Below, piece by piece: positions 36,135 through 45,606 of a DNA stretch of 64,000 nt. This stretch comes from Alphaproteobacteria bacterium (lineage in GTDB: Bacteria > Pseudomonadota > Alphaproteobacteria > CAAGCB01 > CAG-977), in NCBI GenBank assembly GCA_900768465.1, contig CAAGCY010000003.1, forward strand, positions 124,001 through 188,000. The letters run 5' to 3'. The translations under genes were made by a program, and so were the position numbers. Every line of letters starts with the position of its first letter. Position 1 is the stretch's first letter. A model generated the notes under the pieces. It saw nothing but the letters and a program-made list of their open reading frames with translations. It did not search any database and had not been told where the DNA came from.

Positions 36135-37048
36135 CGGGCGTTCTCCGTCATCAAGGAAACCAATTCGGGGTAAGTATAGCCCGCATACCGCGCAATGTCG
36201 GGGACAAGCGACAGGCTTGTCATCCCCGGCTGAGTGTTCGTTTCCAAAATGACAATTCTTGCGGGCTTTGTTTTGTCCGTGTCGTCATAGCGGAAATCCG
36301 ATCGCGACACCCCGCGGCATCCCAAAGCGTCGTGCGCTTTTGCCGCCAGAGCCATCATCGTTTCGTAATCGGCGGCGGGCATGGGGGCGGGGACGATATG
36401 CGAAGCTCCGCCGTTTGTGTATTTGGCGTGATAGTCGTAAAAGTCTTCGTTCGGGACGATTTCCAAAACACCCAAAGGCTTGCCGTCCAGAACGGCGACG
36501 GTCATTTCGCGTCCGGGGATGTATTCTTCCGCCAAAATGAGGGCGTCGGCGGGGTAGGGATAGGTTTCGGCGGTGAAAAGCGGCGTATCCGTGTCAAAAA
36601 TGAACACGCCGACGGACGAACCGTCGCTGATGGGTTTAAGCACGTACGGGCGAGGCAGAACGTCGCCCGCCAGAATGTCGGCTTTGCCGACGACGCGGCC
36701 TTTGGCGACGGGGATTCCCGCCAGCTGATAGATTTTGCGCGCCGCGTCTTTGTTCATCGCCAAAGCCGACGCCAAGCGTCCCGAATGGGTGTAGGGGATT
36801 TGCATCAAATCCAGCAATCCTTGGATACAGCCGTCTTCGCCGTATTTGCCGTGCAAAGCGTTGAACAGGACATCGGGTTTTTCACGTTCGATTGTTTTGA
36901 TGAAAGCGGGAATGTCCGCCGTCACGTCAATCGTGAAGACGTCGTAGCCCGCCTGTTTCAAAGCATCCGCGACATTGGCGCCGCTGTTGAGGGAAACTTC
37001 GCGTTCCGACGACATGCCGCCCATCAATACACCGACTTTTTTAGCCAT
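36122..37048 (-). CDS. ddl: D-alanine-D-alanine ligase
   Basis: Forms D-Ala-D-Ala for the murein pentapeptide with ATP. 308 residues from the ATG at 37048, which forms a TAATG overlap with the murB stop; the longer in-frame extension does not match the family. ATP-grasp motifs are seen as LMGGMSSEREVSL at the N-terminus and EEYIPGREMTVAVL centrally, with RSDFRYDD and LETNTQPGMT as the C-terminal metal and substrate residues. Confidence 0.96.
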   Translation of the reverse strand: MAKKVGVLMGGMSSEREVSLNSGANVADALKQAGYDVFTIDVTADIPAFIKTIEREKPDVLFNALHGKYGEDGCIQGLLDLMQIPYTHSGRLASALAMNKDAARKIYQLAGIPVAKGRVVGKADILAGDVLPRPYVLKPISDGSSVGVFIFDTDTPLFTAETYPYPADALILAEEYIPGREMTVAVLDGKPLGVLEIVPNEDFYDYHAKYTNGGASHIVPAPMPAADYETMMALAAKAHDALGCRGVSRSDFRYDDTDKTKPARIVILETNTQPGMTSLSLVPDIARYAGYTYPELVSLMTENARCGD

Positions 37049-38004
37049 TATTTTCCTCCGAACGTGCTGAAAGCTTTGGGTTTCACGCCGACGCGGCGGA
37101 CTTCCCATTCCAAATTGATTTCGCTGGTTTCCCAGACGCGTTTTTGCACTTCTTCCGCCAGCGTTTCAAAGTCGCGCGCCGTTGCGCCGCCCAAATTCAC
37201 AAAGAAATTCGCATGCTTTTCCGACACAATCGCGTTGCCGACGCGCAGTCCGCGGCATCCCGCCTTTTCAATCAGCTGCCAAGCTTTCAATCCGACGGGA
37301 TTTTTAAACATCGACCCCGCCGTGCGGACGCCCGTCGGCTGGCTTTGTTTACGCAATTTTTTGAATTCCGTCATTCGCGCGGCGATGGATTCTTGCGTGT
37401 CGGGAACGCCTTTTAAAACGACATCCGTGAAAATCCAGCCCGACGGCAAAGCGTTTTCGCGGTAATCGAACGGAATTTCGTCGCGCGTCAACCGGATTTC
37501 CGCGCCCGACTGTTCCAATCCGTTCAGTTCGACCAGCCTGTCCGCGACGCATCCGCCGTGCGCGCCCGCGTTCATGCGAACCGCGCCGCCGATGGTGCCG
37601 GGGATGCCGACCATAAACTCAAAGCCCGACAAGCCCGCTTCCAAAGCGGCTTGGGCGATTTCCGTGTTTTTGACCGCCGCGTCGCAGATGATTTTGTCGC
37701 CGTCGACGCGAATCTTTTTAAATCCCGACGTCAGACGGATGACGACGCCGGGGATTCCGCCGTCGCGAATCAGCAGATTGGAGCCGCCGCCGATGACCGT
37801 GACGGGCGTGTTGACTTTGGCTTTTAAAAAGAACGCCAAGTCGTCTTTGTCCGCCGGTTCAAACAGCACTTCCGCGGGACCGCCGACCCCCAGCCACGTC
37901 AGCTGAGCCAACGGCGCGTTTTCCGTAACGCGTCCGCGGACGGGAGGCATCAAGTCCTTTAACGACGGGGATTTTGAAAACAGATGTCGAAACCACGAAA
38001 ACAT
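37048..38004 (-). CDS. murB: UDP-N-acetylenolpyruvoylglucosamine reductase
   Basis: FAD-dependent reduction of UDP-GlcNAc-enolpyruvate to UDP-MurNAc. FAD-binding signatures GVGGPAEVL, IGGGSNLLIRDGG and GIPGTIGGAVRMNAGAHGG are present; the late RTAGSMFKNPVG segment holds the substrate-binding residues. 318 residues. It sits 3 bp after murC. Confidence 0.97.
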   Translation of the reverse strand: MFSWFRHLFSKSPSLKDLMPPVRGRVTENAPLAQLTWLGVGGPAEVLFEPADKDDLAFFLKAKVNTPVTVIGGGSNLLIRDGGIPGVVIRLTSGFKKIRVDGDKIICDAAVKNTEIAQAALEAGLSGFEFMVGIPGTIGGAVRMNAGAHGGCVADRLVELNGLEQSGAEIRLTRDEIPFDYRENALPSGWIFTDVVLKGVPDTQESIAARMTEFKKLRKQSQPTGVRTAGSMFKNPVGLKAWQLIEKAGCRGLRVGNAIVSEKHANFFVNLGGATARDFETLAEEVQKRVWETSEINLEWEVRRVGVKPKAFSTFGGK

Positions 38005-38007
38005 AGC

Positions 38008-39432
38008 TTATCCTTTCGCCGCAAACAAAGCTTCCAATTCGGCGGGCAGAGCCTTTGCCCACGAGGAAATGCTGCCCGCGCCCAAGCAAATCACGATGTC
38101 GTCCTTGCTTGCCTGTTCGGCGATGATTCCCGCCAAGTCTTCGTGCTTGTCCAGCTCGATGACGTTGCGGTGACCGTGCGCGCGCAGTCCGTCGACCAAA
38201 GCCTGTTTGTTCGCGGACGGAATTTCGTCTTCGCCCGCCGCGTAAATGTCGGCGACGATTACGCAGTCAGCATCGTTGAACGCGGTGCAGAACTGTTCAA
38301 ACAAATCGGCGACGCGCGTATAGCGGTGCGGCTGCCAGACGGCGATGACTTTCTTTTTCGCAACGTCGCGCGCGGCTTTCAAAGTCGATGCGATTTCAAT
38401 CGGATGATGACCGTAATCGTCGATAATCGTAATGCCGTTGACTTCGCCGCGTTTGGTAAAGCGTCTTTGCACGCCCTTGAAATTTGCCAAAGCGGTGCGA
38501 ATCGCGTCTTCTTTCACGCCCAGCTGAAGCCCGACCGCAATCGCCGCCAAAGCGTTTTGGACGTTGTGGCGACCGTAAACGGGCAGCTGCAATCCTTCGA
38601 TTCGCCATTCCTGTCCCGTCGGCGACACTTCGGGAGCGATGACCGCGTCAAACGTAATCATCCCCGGTTCGGCGTTTTGGATTTGACCGCTGACTTCCGC
38701 CTGCGGGGTCAAGCCGTAAGTGATGATATGGCGGTCGGACACATGTCCGATAAGCTTTTGGACTTCGGGGTGATCGGCGCACAGGCACGCGAATCCGTAA
38801 AACGGAATGTTTTGAACAAAGCTCAGATACGCGTCTTTCATTTTATCGTAAGTGCCGTAATAGTTCAGATGTTCGGGGTCCATATTCGTAACCACGACGG
38901 CGGTGGCGGGCAGTTTGATAAAGCTGCCGTCCGATTCGTCGGCTTCTGCGACCAGCCATTTCCCGTCGCCCAAATGCGCGTTCGTGCCGTAGGAATTGAT
39001 AATGCCGCCGTTCGCAACCGTGGGGTCAAGCCCCGCCGCCTGCAAAACCGCGCCAATCATGGATGTCGTCGTCGTTTTGCCGTGCGTTCCGCCGACCGCG
39101 ACCGACCATTTCAGACGCATCAGTTCCGCCAGCATTTCCGAACGGCGCACGACGGGGATGCGGTGCTTGCGCGCTTCGGCGATTTCGGGGTTGTCTCCGT
39201 GAATGGCGGACGACACGACGACAACGCCCGCATTTTGGACGTTTTCGGGCTTGTGTCCGATGAAAATGTTGATGCCCATGGCGCGCAGACGCTTGACGTT
39301 GGCGGATTCGGAAATGTCCGATCCCTGCACGTCATAGCCAAGGTTGTGCATCAGTTCGGCGATGCAGCTCATCCCGCTGCCGCCGATGCCTACAAAGTGA
39401 AGCGTTCCGAACGAAAAGGGCAAATTGGTCAT
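38008..39432 (-). CDS. murC: UDP-N-acetylmuramate-L-alanine ligase
   Basis: Adds the first amino acid, L-Ala, to UDP-MurNAc using ATP. Motifs are HFVGIGGSGMSCIAEL (start of the fold) and GTHGKTTTTSM (P-loop), then EADESDGSF and the DDYGHHPIEI block typical of MurC. 474 residues. Overlaps murG by an ATGA. Confidence 0.97.
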   Translation of the reverse strand: MTNLPFSFGTLHFVGIGGSGMSCIAELMHNLGYDVQGSDISESANVKRLRAMGINIFIGHKPENVQNAGVVVVSSAIHGDNPEIAEARKHRIPVVRRSEMLAELMRLKWSVAVGGTHGKTTTTSMIGAVLQAAGLDPTVANGGIINSYGTNAHLGDGKWLVAEADESDGSFIKLPATAVVVTNMDPEHLNYYGTYDKMKDAYLSFVQNIPFYGFACLCADHPEVQKLIGHVSDRHIITYGLTPQAEVSGQIQNAEPGMITFDAVIAPEVSPTGQEWRIEGLQLPVYGRHNVQNALAAIAVGLQLGVKEDAIRTALANFKGVQRRFTKRGEVNGITIIDDYGHHPIEIASTLKAARDVAKKKVIAVWQPHRYTRVADLFEQFCTAFNDADCVIVADIYAAGEDEIPSANKQALVDGLRAHGHRNVIELDKHEDLAGIIAEQASKDDIVICLGAGSISSWAKALPAELEALFAAKG

Positions 39433-40517
39433 TGTTTAGCGTTTCCTGTTTCGATAACGGCATCCGCCAACAGCGTCGCCGCGTCGGGTTTAGCCAAAAG
39501 TTTTGCATTGTTCGCTACAGTTATAAGCTTTTTTGCGTCGTTAAACAATTCCGTAATTAACGCCGTCAGCTTTTCTGGGGTAAAGTCGGGTTCTTCTATC
39601 AGAAAAGCGGCGTTGTTTTGGCTCATAAACTCGGCGTTATGCAGTTGGTGCGAGTCGGGGGAACGCAAAATCGGCACGATGACGGCGGGGCGTCCCGCGG
39701 CGGTCAGTTCGGCGATGGTGGACGCGCCCGCGCGGCAAATGACAAGGCTTGCTTTCGCCAGCCGTTTGTCCATGTCTGAAAAAAACGGTGCAAGTTCGAT
39801 TTTCAATCCGCTGTCGGCGTACGCCCGTTCCAAAGCGGGCAAGTCAGCCGCCCGCGCCTGCTGTGAGGCGGTCAACCGGTATTTGACGGAAACGGGCAGG
39901 GCTTTCAAAGCTTCGGGGATGACTTTGCTCAAGATGTGCGCGCCCTGTGATCCGCCGAAAATCAGCAAATCGAACGTGTCGGCGGGGGCTTGATACGGCA
40001 CGCCGCTTAACGCCAGAATCGCGGGACGGACGGGAACGCCCGTGTAAGCTGTCTTGATTTTCGGGGGGATTTTGGCAACATTCGGAAACGTAGTCGCAAT
40101 CAGGCTCGCCCGTTTGGCAAGGACGCGGTTCGCACCGCCCAAAACGCTGTTTTGTTCGTGCAGGACAAGGGGAATGCCCAAAATCCCCGCGGCAAAAGCG
40201 GCGGGAAACGACGCGTATCCGCCGAATCCGACGACGGCTTTGGGCTTGATTTTGCGCAAGATGAACAGACATTGCAAAATACCGAACGCCATCAATATCA
40301 GCGCTTTGATTTTGCGGACTTTGCCCAGATTCGCATAAGCCCCCGCAAACACGCGGTATTCTTTGCTTTGCGGAAACTGTCCCGAAAACGAATTGCCGCG
40401 TCTGTCCGTGATAAAGCAAACGGCGTTGCCGCGGTCGGTCAGCTCCGCCGCCAGAGCTTGCGCGGGGAAAACGTGTCCGCCCGTGCCGCCTGCCGTTAAA
40501 ACGTAAGTATCCGTCAT
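39429..40517 (-). CDS. murG: Lipid II synthase MurG (GlcNAc transferase)
   Basis: Transfers GlcNAc to lipid I on the inner face of the membrane. The GGTGGHVFPAQALA loop is at residues 10-23; a C-terminal GGSQGAHILSKVIPEAL and RAGASTIAELTAAG supply nucleotide-binding contacts. 362 residues. ATGA overlaps with ftsW upstream and murC downstream. Confidence 0.96.
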   Translation of the reverse strand: MTDTYVLTAGGTGGHVFPAQALAAELTDRGNAVCFITDRRGNSFSGQFPQSKEYRVFAGAYANLGKVRKIKALILMAFGILQCLFILRKIKPKAVVGFGGYASFPAAFAAGILGIPLVLHEQNSVLGGANRVLAKRASLIATTFPNVAKIPPKIKTAYTGVPVRPAILALSGVPYQAPADTFDLLIFGGSQGAHILSKVIPEALKALPVSVKYRLTASQQARAADLPALERAYADSGLKIELAPFFSDMDKRLAKASLVICRAGASTIAELTAAGRPAVIVPILRSPDSHQLHNAEFMSQNNAAFLIEEPDFTPEKLTALITELFNDAKKLITVANNAKLLAKPDAATLLADAVIETGNAKQ

Positions 40518-41644
40518 GGTGTATCCTTTCCCGTATTCGTGCTGCGCGTCAGCCCCAAAACCATGCCCATCGCAAACCCCAGCGACAGCAAAGAAGACCC
40601 GCCGTACGAAACAAACGGCAAAGTCATGCCTTTGGTGGGAATCAAGCTCAGCGTCGACGCCATGTTGACCAGCGCCTGCATGCCGAACTGCGCGAGCAAT
40701 CCCGACACCGCCAGCAAAGTGAACAGATTTTTGTCTTTGGTCAAAATCAACAGAAAGCCGCGGTAAACGATAAAGGCGAACAGCAGAACAATCAGCAGCG
40801 TTACAAACAATCCGAATTCTTCCGCCGCGACCGCCAGCACGAAATCCGTATGCGCGTCGGGCAGGATGTTTTTAACCGTTCCTTCCCCCGGTCCCGTGCC
40901 GAACAGCCCGCCGTTTTTAATCGCTTCAAAGGCGGTGCGGACTTGGAACGTGTCGCCGGCTTCGGGGTTGATAAAGCGGTCGATGCGCGCTTGAACGTGA
41001 GGCAGCAGAAAATACGCCGACGTCGCTCCGATGCCGCCCAGCAGCATCAAAGCGGAAATCCACGACATCGGCAAACCGCTTAAAAACAGTTCGATTCCGA
41101 AAATCACGCTGACCGTCAGCACCATGCCGAAGTCGGGTTGTTTAATCAGCAGTCCGACCAGTATCAGGTAAAGTCCCGCCGTCCAAAGCGTGCCTTTGAT
41201 GTGAGGGTTGGCTTTGCCCAAAGAAATCAGCCACGCCGCCACGACGGCAAAAGCGGGCTTGGCGAATTCCGAAGGCTGCAGCGACACGCCGAAAATGCGA
41301 ATCCAGCGCGACGCGCCTTTGATTTGCGTGCCGTGGACAAGCACCAAAACCAGACAAACCAGCATTGCCGCCGTCATTGCCAAACTTATCAGCCGAATCG
41401 TTTTCGGTGTTTGAAGGGAAATCCCTATCATCACAAGCGCCGACAAAATCATAAAAACAATCTGATGTCTGACCAGAAAATAGGTGTCCAGCTTTAAATG
41501 CGCGGCGATTGCGGGGGTTGCGGAAAAATTTAAAACCGTTCCCACGATGAACAAAACGGACAAAGCCCCCAACAGCGGGTGATCGACAGTCCACCACCAA
41601 CGCCCCAGTATGCTGTTGTCCGTTCTGGCAATCGCTGTTTTCAT
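40514..41644 (-). CDS. ftsW: Peptidoglycan glycosyltransferase FtsW
   Basis: SEDS-family lipid II polymerase of the divisome, with about ten membrane helices and partner of FtsI. Segments such as GASRWIRIFGVSLQPSEFAKPA and GLFGTGPGEG are family signatures. 376 residues. Starts 3 bp after mraY. murD, which usually sits between mraY and ftsW, is absent here. Confidence 0.95.
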   Translation of the reverse strand: MKTAIARTDNSILGRWWWTVDHPLLGALSVLFIVGTVLNFSATPAIAAHLKLDTYFLVRHQIVFMILSALVMIGISLQTPKTIRLISLAMTAAMLVCLVLVLVHGTQIKGASRWIRIFGVSLQPSEFAKPAFAVVAAWLISLGKANPHIKGTLWTAGLYLILVGLLIKQPDFGMVLTVSVIFGIELFLSGLPMSWISALMLLGGIGATSAYFLLPHVQARIDRFINPEAGDTFQVRTAFEAIKNGGLFGTGPGEGTVKNILPDAHTDFVLAVAAEEFGLFVTLLIVLLFAFIVYRGFLLILTKDKNLFTLLAVSGLLAQFGMQALVNMASTLSLIPTKGMTLPFVSYGGSSLLSLGFAMGMVLGLTRSTNTGKDTP

Positions 41645-41647
41645 GCT

Positions 41648-42733
41648 TTACCGAATTTTCAAAGTTGACAGCGCTATCAAGCCCAAAATCATGGCGACAA
41701 TCCAAAAACGGACGACGACCGTCAATTCCGACCAGCCCAGCTTTTCAAAATGATGGTGCAGGGGCGCCATTTTGAAAACACGGTGATGAGTCGTCTTGTA
41801 CGCCAGAACTTGGATGATGACCGACAGGGTTTCGGCGACGAACAGTCCGCCCGCAATCGCCAAAACGATTTCGTGCTTCGTGGCGACGCTCAGCGCGCCC
41901 AATGCGCCGCCCAGCGCCAGCGATCCCGTGTCGCCCATAAAGATTTTGGCAGGAGGGGCGTTGAACCACAAAAATCCCATGCCCGCGCCGATAAGCGCGC
42001 CGCAAAAGACGGACAATTCGCCCGATCCCGCGATATAAGGCAGCTGCAGGTACGCCGCAAAAGCCGCATGTCCCGCAACATAGCTGATAATCATGAACAC
42101 GGCGGAAACAATCATCACGGGCACGGTCGCCAATCCGTCCAGTCCGTCGGTCAGATTGACGGCGTTGGCGGATCCCACGATGACGAACATCGCAAACGGC
42201 AAATATGCCCAGCACAGGTTGACAGCCCAGTTTTTAAAGAACGGAAACGTCAAAGTCGTCGCCGTCGGGGCGACCGTGATTTTCGTGATGTACCATGCGA
42301 CAAAGCCCGCAACCGCGAATTCGCAGACCAGCTTTAACTTGCCGCGCATGCCGCCCGAGCTTTTACGCGACACTTTCAGATAATCGTCCGCGAAACCGAT
42401 GACGCCGAAACACAGCGTCAATCCCAAAGCCAGCCAAACATACGCGCTTTTCCAATCCGCCCACAACACGGTCGAAACGGTCAGCGACGCCAGAATCATC
42501 AGCCCGCCCATGGTCGGCGTTCCCTGTTTTTTCAAGTGGGTTTCGGGACCGTCAGAGCGAATCGGCTGACAGCAATGCTGTTTGTCTTTCAGCCAATGAA
42601 TCAGCGTCGGACCGATGATGAAGCACACAATCAAAGCCGTGAAAATCGCGCCGCCCGTTCTGAACGTCAGGTATTTAAAGATGTTCAGAAACGAATACTG
42701 CGACGACAGGGGATAAAGCAGGTTGTAAAGCAT
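41648..42733 (-). CDS. mraY: Phospho-N-acetylmuramoyl-pentapeptide transferase
   Basis: Makes lipid I from UDP-MurNAc-pentapeptide and undecaprenyl phosphate. Ten-helix membrane enzyme; catalytic motifs FADDYLK, NLTDGLDGLA and HHHFEKLGW are visible. 361 residues. Separated by 6 bp from the murE-murF gene and by 3 bp from ftsW. Confidence 0.97.
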   Translation of the reverse strand: MLYNLLYPLSSQYSFLNIFKYLTFRTGGAIFTALIVCFIIGPTLIHWLKDKQHCCQPIRSDGPETHLKKQGTPTMGGLMILASLTVSTVLWADWKSAYVWLALGLTLCFGVIGFADDYLKVSRKSSGGMRGKLKLVCEFAVAGFVAWYITKITVAPTATTLTFPFFKNWAVNLCWAYLPFAMFVIVGSANAVNLTDGLDGLATVPVMIVSAVFMIISYVAGHAAFAAYLQLPYIAGSGELSVFCGALIGAGMGFLWFNAPPAKIFMGDTGSLALGGALGALSVATKHEIVLAIAGGLFVAETLSVIIQVLAYKTTHHRVFKMAPLHHHFEKLGWSELTVVVRFWIVAMILGLIALSTLKIR

Positions 42734-42739
42734 AACGAA

Positions 42740-45577
42740 TTATCCGTTGTTCAAGTTTTTCAATTTTTCGACAATCAGCGTCATTTTGCTGCCGAACGAT
42801 CCTTTGACGAAAACGACGTCGCCGGGACGGACGGCTTGGGCGACGGTATCCGCCAATTCCGCGGAAGTCAAGGCTTTTGCGCCTTGATTTTCGGGGGGCA
42901 GATTGTCAAACAGCTTGCCCGTTTCGATGCCCGCCACGAACACAAGGTCGATGTGATTGTCTTCAATGCTTTTTTTCAATCCCAGATGCAGGCTTTCGGA
43001 TTCGTCGCCCAGTTCCAGCATATCGCCCAAAACGGCAATGCGGCGACCGTCCTTTTCGGGGGCGAGCGTGCCGAGGACTTCCAGTCCCGCCGCCATGGAT
43101 TCGGGGTTGGCGTTGTACGCGTCGTCTATCAGCGTGAATTCGCCGCCCGCGCAGGGCAGGACGTAACGCTTGCCGCGTCCCGCCGTCGGGTACAGCCGCC
43201 CCAAACTTTGCAAAGCCGAAGCCATGTCGACGTTCAAAGCGTCCAAAACACCCACGACCGCAAGGCTGTTCATGACTTGATGTTTCCCCGGCATGTGCAG
43301 GGTGTAGGAATAGCGCGCGGGTTCAACGCGGGCGGTGACAAGCGTTTCGTCAGCCGTTTCGGCGCAGTAAATCAGCCCGACGTTGTTTTCGGCGCGCGTG
43401 CCGAACGTGCGGATGTCCTCGATGCCCGCTTTTTTGGCTTCTTTTTGCAACAGCTCGAATTGCGGGTTGTCGGCGTTCAAAAACACGATTCCCTTGTCGG
43501 TCATGCCTTCAAAGATTTCGGCTTTGGCAAGGGCGGTGTCGTCGGGGGTTTTGAAAAATTCGTGGTGCGCCGTGCCGATCATGGTGATGACGGCGATGTC
43601 GGGGCGGGTCAGTGCCGTCAGTTGCGCCATTTCACCCGCGTGATTGATGCCCATTTCAATCACGGCGAAATCCGTTTTTTCGGGCATGCGCGCCAACGTC
43701 AAAGGCAAGCCGACGGTGTTGTTCAGATTGCCCGTGGTCGTGTGAGTCCGTCCGACCGAAGACAACGCGATTTTCAGCATTTCCTTGGTGCTTGTTTTGC
43801 CGGAACTGCCTGTAACGCCGATGATTTTCGCCGATGTTCTGGAGCGCGCGGCGACAGCCAAATCGTTTAACGCTTTGGTCGTGTCGGACACCAGAATCAC
43901 TTGTTCCAAAGGAATGTTTTCGGGCAGTTTCGACACCAGAACGCCCGCCGCGCCTTTTTCCAAAGCTTGCGTCGCAAAAGCGTGTCCGTCCAGCCGTTCG
44001 CCGATTAAAGCGATGTACAAATCTCCCGCCTTGACGGTGCGCGAATCAATCGAAACGCCCGTTATCGCAAAGTCGCTGCCCGCGCGCCCGTTTGTCGCGT
44101 GCGCCACGGCTTCCGCCGTCCATAGCGGCGTATCCGCCAAAGCGACGGCTTTGCGGACTTCCTCGCGGTCGTCAAAAGGATGCATGACGCCCTTTATCAG
44201 CTGTCCCGTTTCGTGTCCTTTGCCCGCGACGACCAGAATGTCGCCCGCTTCCAGCTGTTCGACGGCTTCCTCGATTGCCAAAGCGCGGCTGCCGACGTTG
44301 ATGCCTTTGGGGCAGGCGGGCAAAATCGCGGCGCGGATAAGCGCGGGTTCTTCTGAACGGGGGTTGTCGTCCGTGACGTAAACCACATCCGCCAAAGCGT
44401 TGCAAATCGCACCCATTTGAGGACGCTTTCCGGGGTCGCGGTCGCCGCCGCAGCCGAATACGACGCACAGGCGGTTCTTTGTGTGCGGACGCAAAGCGTT
44501 CAAAACGGTTTCCAAAGCGTCGGGCGTGTGCGCGTAATCGACATACACCGCCGCACCGTTTTTGCGGTCGGCAACGTGTTCCAGCCGTCCCGGCGCGCCT
44601 TTCAGCGTTTCCAGCGCTTTGACGCAGGAATCGGCGTCTTCGCCCGTCGCCAGAACCAATCCCAAAGCGCACAAAGCGTTCATGGCTTGGAACGTTCCCG
44701 CCAAAGGCAGGTGAATCGAATACGGTTTGCCCAGAATTTCCAGTTCCAAGTGTTGCCCGTTGGTTTCGTGGCGGGCGGAAATCAGCCGCAAAACTTTGGC
44801 TTTTTTGCCGTAGTCAAGGATTTTCAATCCGCGCTGCCGGCAATAGTCGGCGATATGGTCATATTCGGGAATGTCAGCGTTCAAAACAACGGTTTTCGTT
44901 GACAGCGGGCGGTCGAACAAGCCCAGCTTCGCCGCCAGATAGTTTTCCATTGTTTTGTGATAGTCCAAATGGTCGCGCGTGATGTTCGTAAAGCCCGCCG
45001 CGGCAATGGCGACGCCGTCGATGCGGTGCTGTTCGATGCCGTGCGAAGACGCTTCGAACGCCAGATGATTGTAGCCTTTGTCCGCCAAATCTTTCAGTTC
45101 GGAATGAAGCGTGACCGAATCGGGCGTGGTCAGCGAGCCGTATGTCGCGAATTCAGCCGTCAAAACGCCCAAAGTGCCGACGCTTGCGCCTTTTTTGCCC
45201 AAAAAGTCCCAAATTTGGCGGCAGAAATTCGCCGTGGACGTTTTGCCGTTCGTGCCTGTGACGCAAACCGCCGTTTCGGGCTGTTTGCCGTAAAACGCGG
45301 CGGCGATGACAGCCAAAGCTTTGCGCGCGTCGGCGACCGTGACGTAAATCAAGCCGTTGTCGGGCAAGTCCGATGCCGATTCGGGAACCAAAGCGGCAGC
45401 CGCGCCCGCTTCCTTTGCGTCCTGCAGGAAAGCCGTTCCGTCGGCTTTGACACCGGGCAGGGCGGCAAACAGAAAATCCTTGCCGACTTTTCGGGAATCC
45501 GCCGTAACGCCGGCGATTTCACAGTCCGCGCCCGTATAGGGGATGCCTGCTTTGTTTAAAAGTTCTGTCAGTTGCAC
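42740..45577 (-). CDS. murE-murF: MurE-MurF fusion: mDAP-adding and D-Ala-D-Ala-adding ligases
   Basis: One protein of 945 residues combining two Mur ligases. Residues 1 to about 470 are MurE: P-loop TGTNGKTST at about 107-115 and the meso-DAP recognition motif DNPRSE, with DAP rather than Lys specificity. Residues from about 480 on are MurF: second P-loop GVTGSSGKTST, then EMGINHAGEM. Both P-loops are intact. The GTG at 45577 is chosen because GAAGGAG lies 9 bp upstream; an ATG at 45610, overlapping the ftsI stop, has no proper ribosome site. Fused MurE-MurF proteins are known in Bordetella. Confidence 0.93.
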   Translation of the reverse strand: MQLTELLNKAGIPYTGADCEIAGVTADSRKVGKDFLFAALPGVKADGTAFLQDAKEAGAAAALVPESASDLPDNGLIYVTVADARKALAVIAAAFYGKQPETAVCVTGTNGKTSTANFCRQIWDFLGKKGASVGTLGVLTAEFATYGSLTTPDSVTLHSELKDLADKGYNHLAFEASSHGIEQHRIDGVAIAAAGFTNITRDHLDYHKTMENYLAAKLGLFDRPLSTKTVVLNADIPEYDHIADYCRQRGLKILDYGKKAKVLRLISARHETNGQHLELEILGKPYSIHLPLAGTFQAMNALCALGLVLATGEDADSCVKALETLKGAPGRLEHVADRKNGAAVYVDYAHTPDALETVLNALRPHTKNRLCVVFGCGGDRDPGKRPQMGAICNALADVVYVTDDNPRSEEPALIRAAILPACPKGINVGSRALAIEEAVEQLEAGDILVVAGKGHETGQLIKGVMHPFDDREEVRKAVALADTPLWTAEAVAHATNGRAGSDFAITGVSIDSRTVKAGDLYIALIGERLDGHAFATQALEKGAAGVLVSKLPENIPLEQVILVSDTTKALNDLAVAARSRTSAKIIGVTGSSGKTSTKEMLKIALSSVGRTHTTTGNLNNTVGLPLTLARMPEKTDFAVIEMGINHAGEMAQLTALTRPDIAVITMIGTAHHEFFKTPDDTALAKAEIFEGMTDKGIVFLNADNPQFELLQKEAKKAGIEDIRTFGTRAENNVGLIYCAETADETLVTARVEPARYSYTLHMPGKHQVMNSLAVVGVLDALNVDMASALQSLGRLYPTAGRGKRYVLPCAGGEFTLIDDAYNANPESMAAGLEVLGTLAPEKDGRRIAVLGDMLELGDESESLHLGLKKSIEDNHIDLVFVAGIETGKLFDNLPPENQGAKALTSAELADTVAQAVRPGDVVFVKGSFGSKMTLIVEKLKNLNNG

Positions 45578-45606
45578 TTTTGTTTCTCCTTCGCGCGCAG
45601 GAGAGG

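Noticed and set aside
37984..39993. Long plus-strand open frame (669 codons) opposite murC and murG
   Set aside because: It is the antisense of two fully conserved cell-wall genes; its protein is Arg/Val/Gln-rich low-complexity and has no ribosome site. The same reason removes the large frames opposite murE-murF, the DUF4139 gene and parE.
42536..43870. Plus-strand frame of 444 codons over mraY and murE-murF
   Set aside because: Antisense shadow of conserved genes; no family resemblance.
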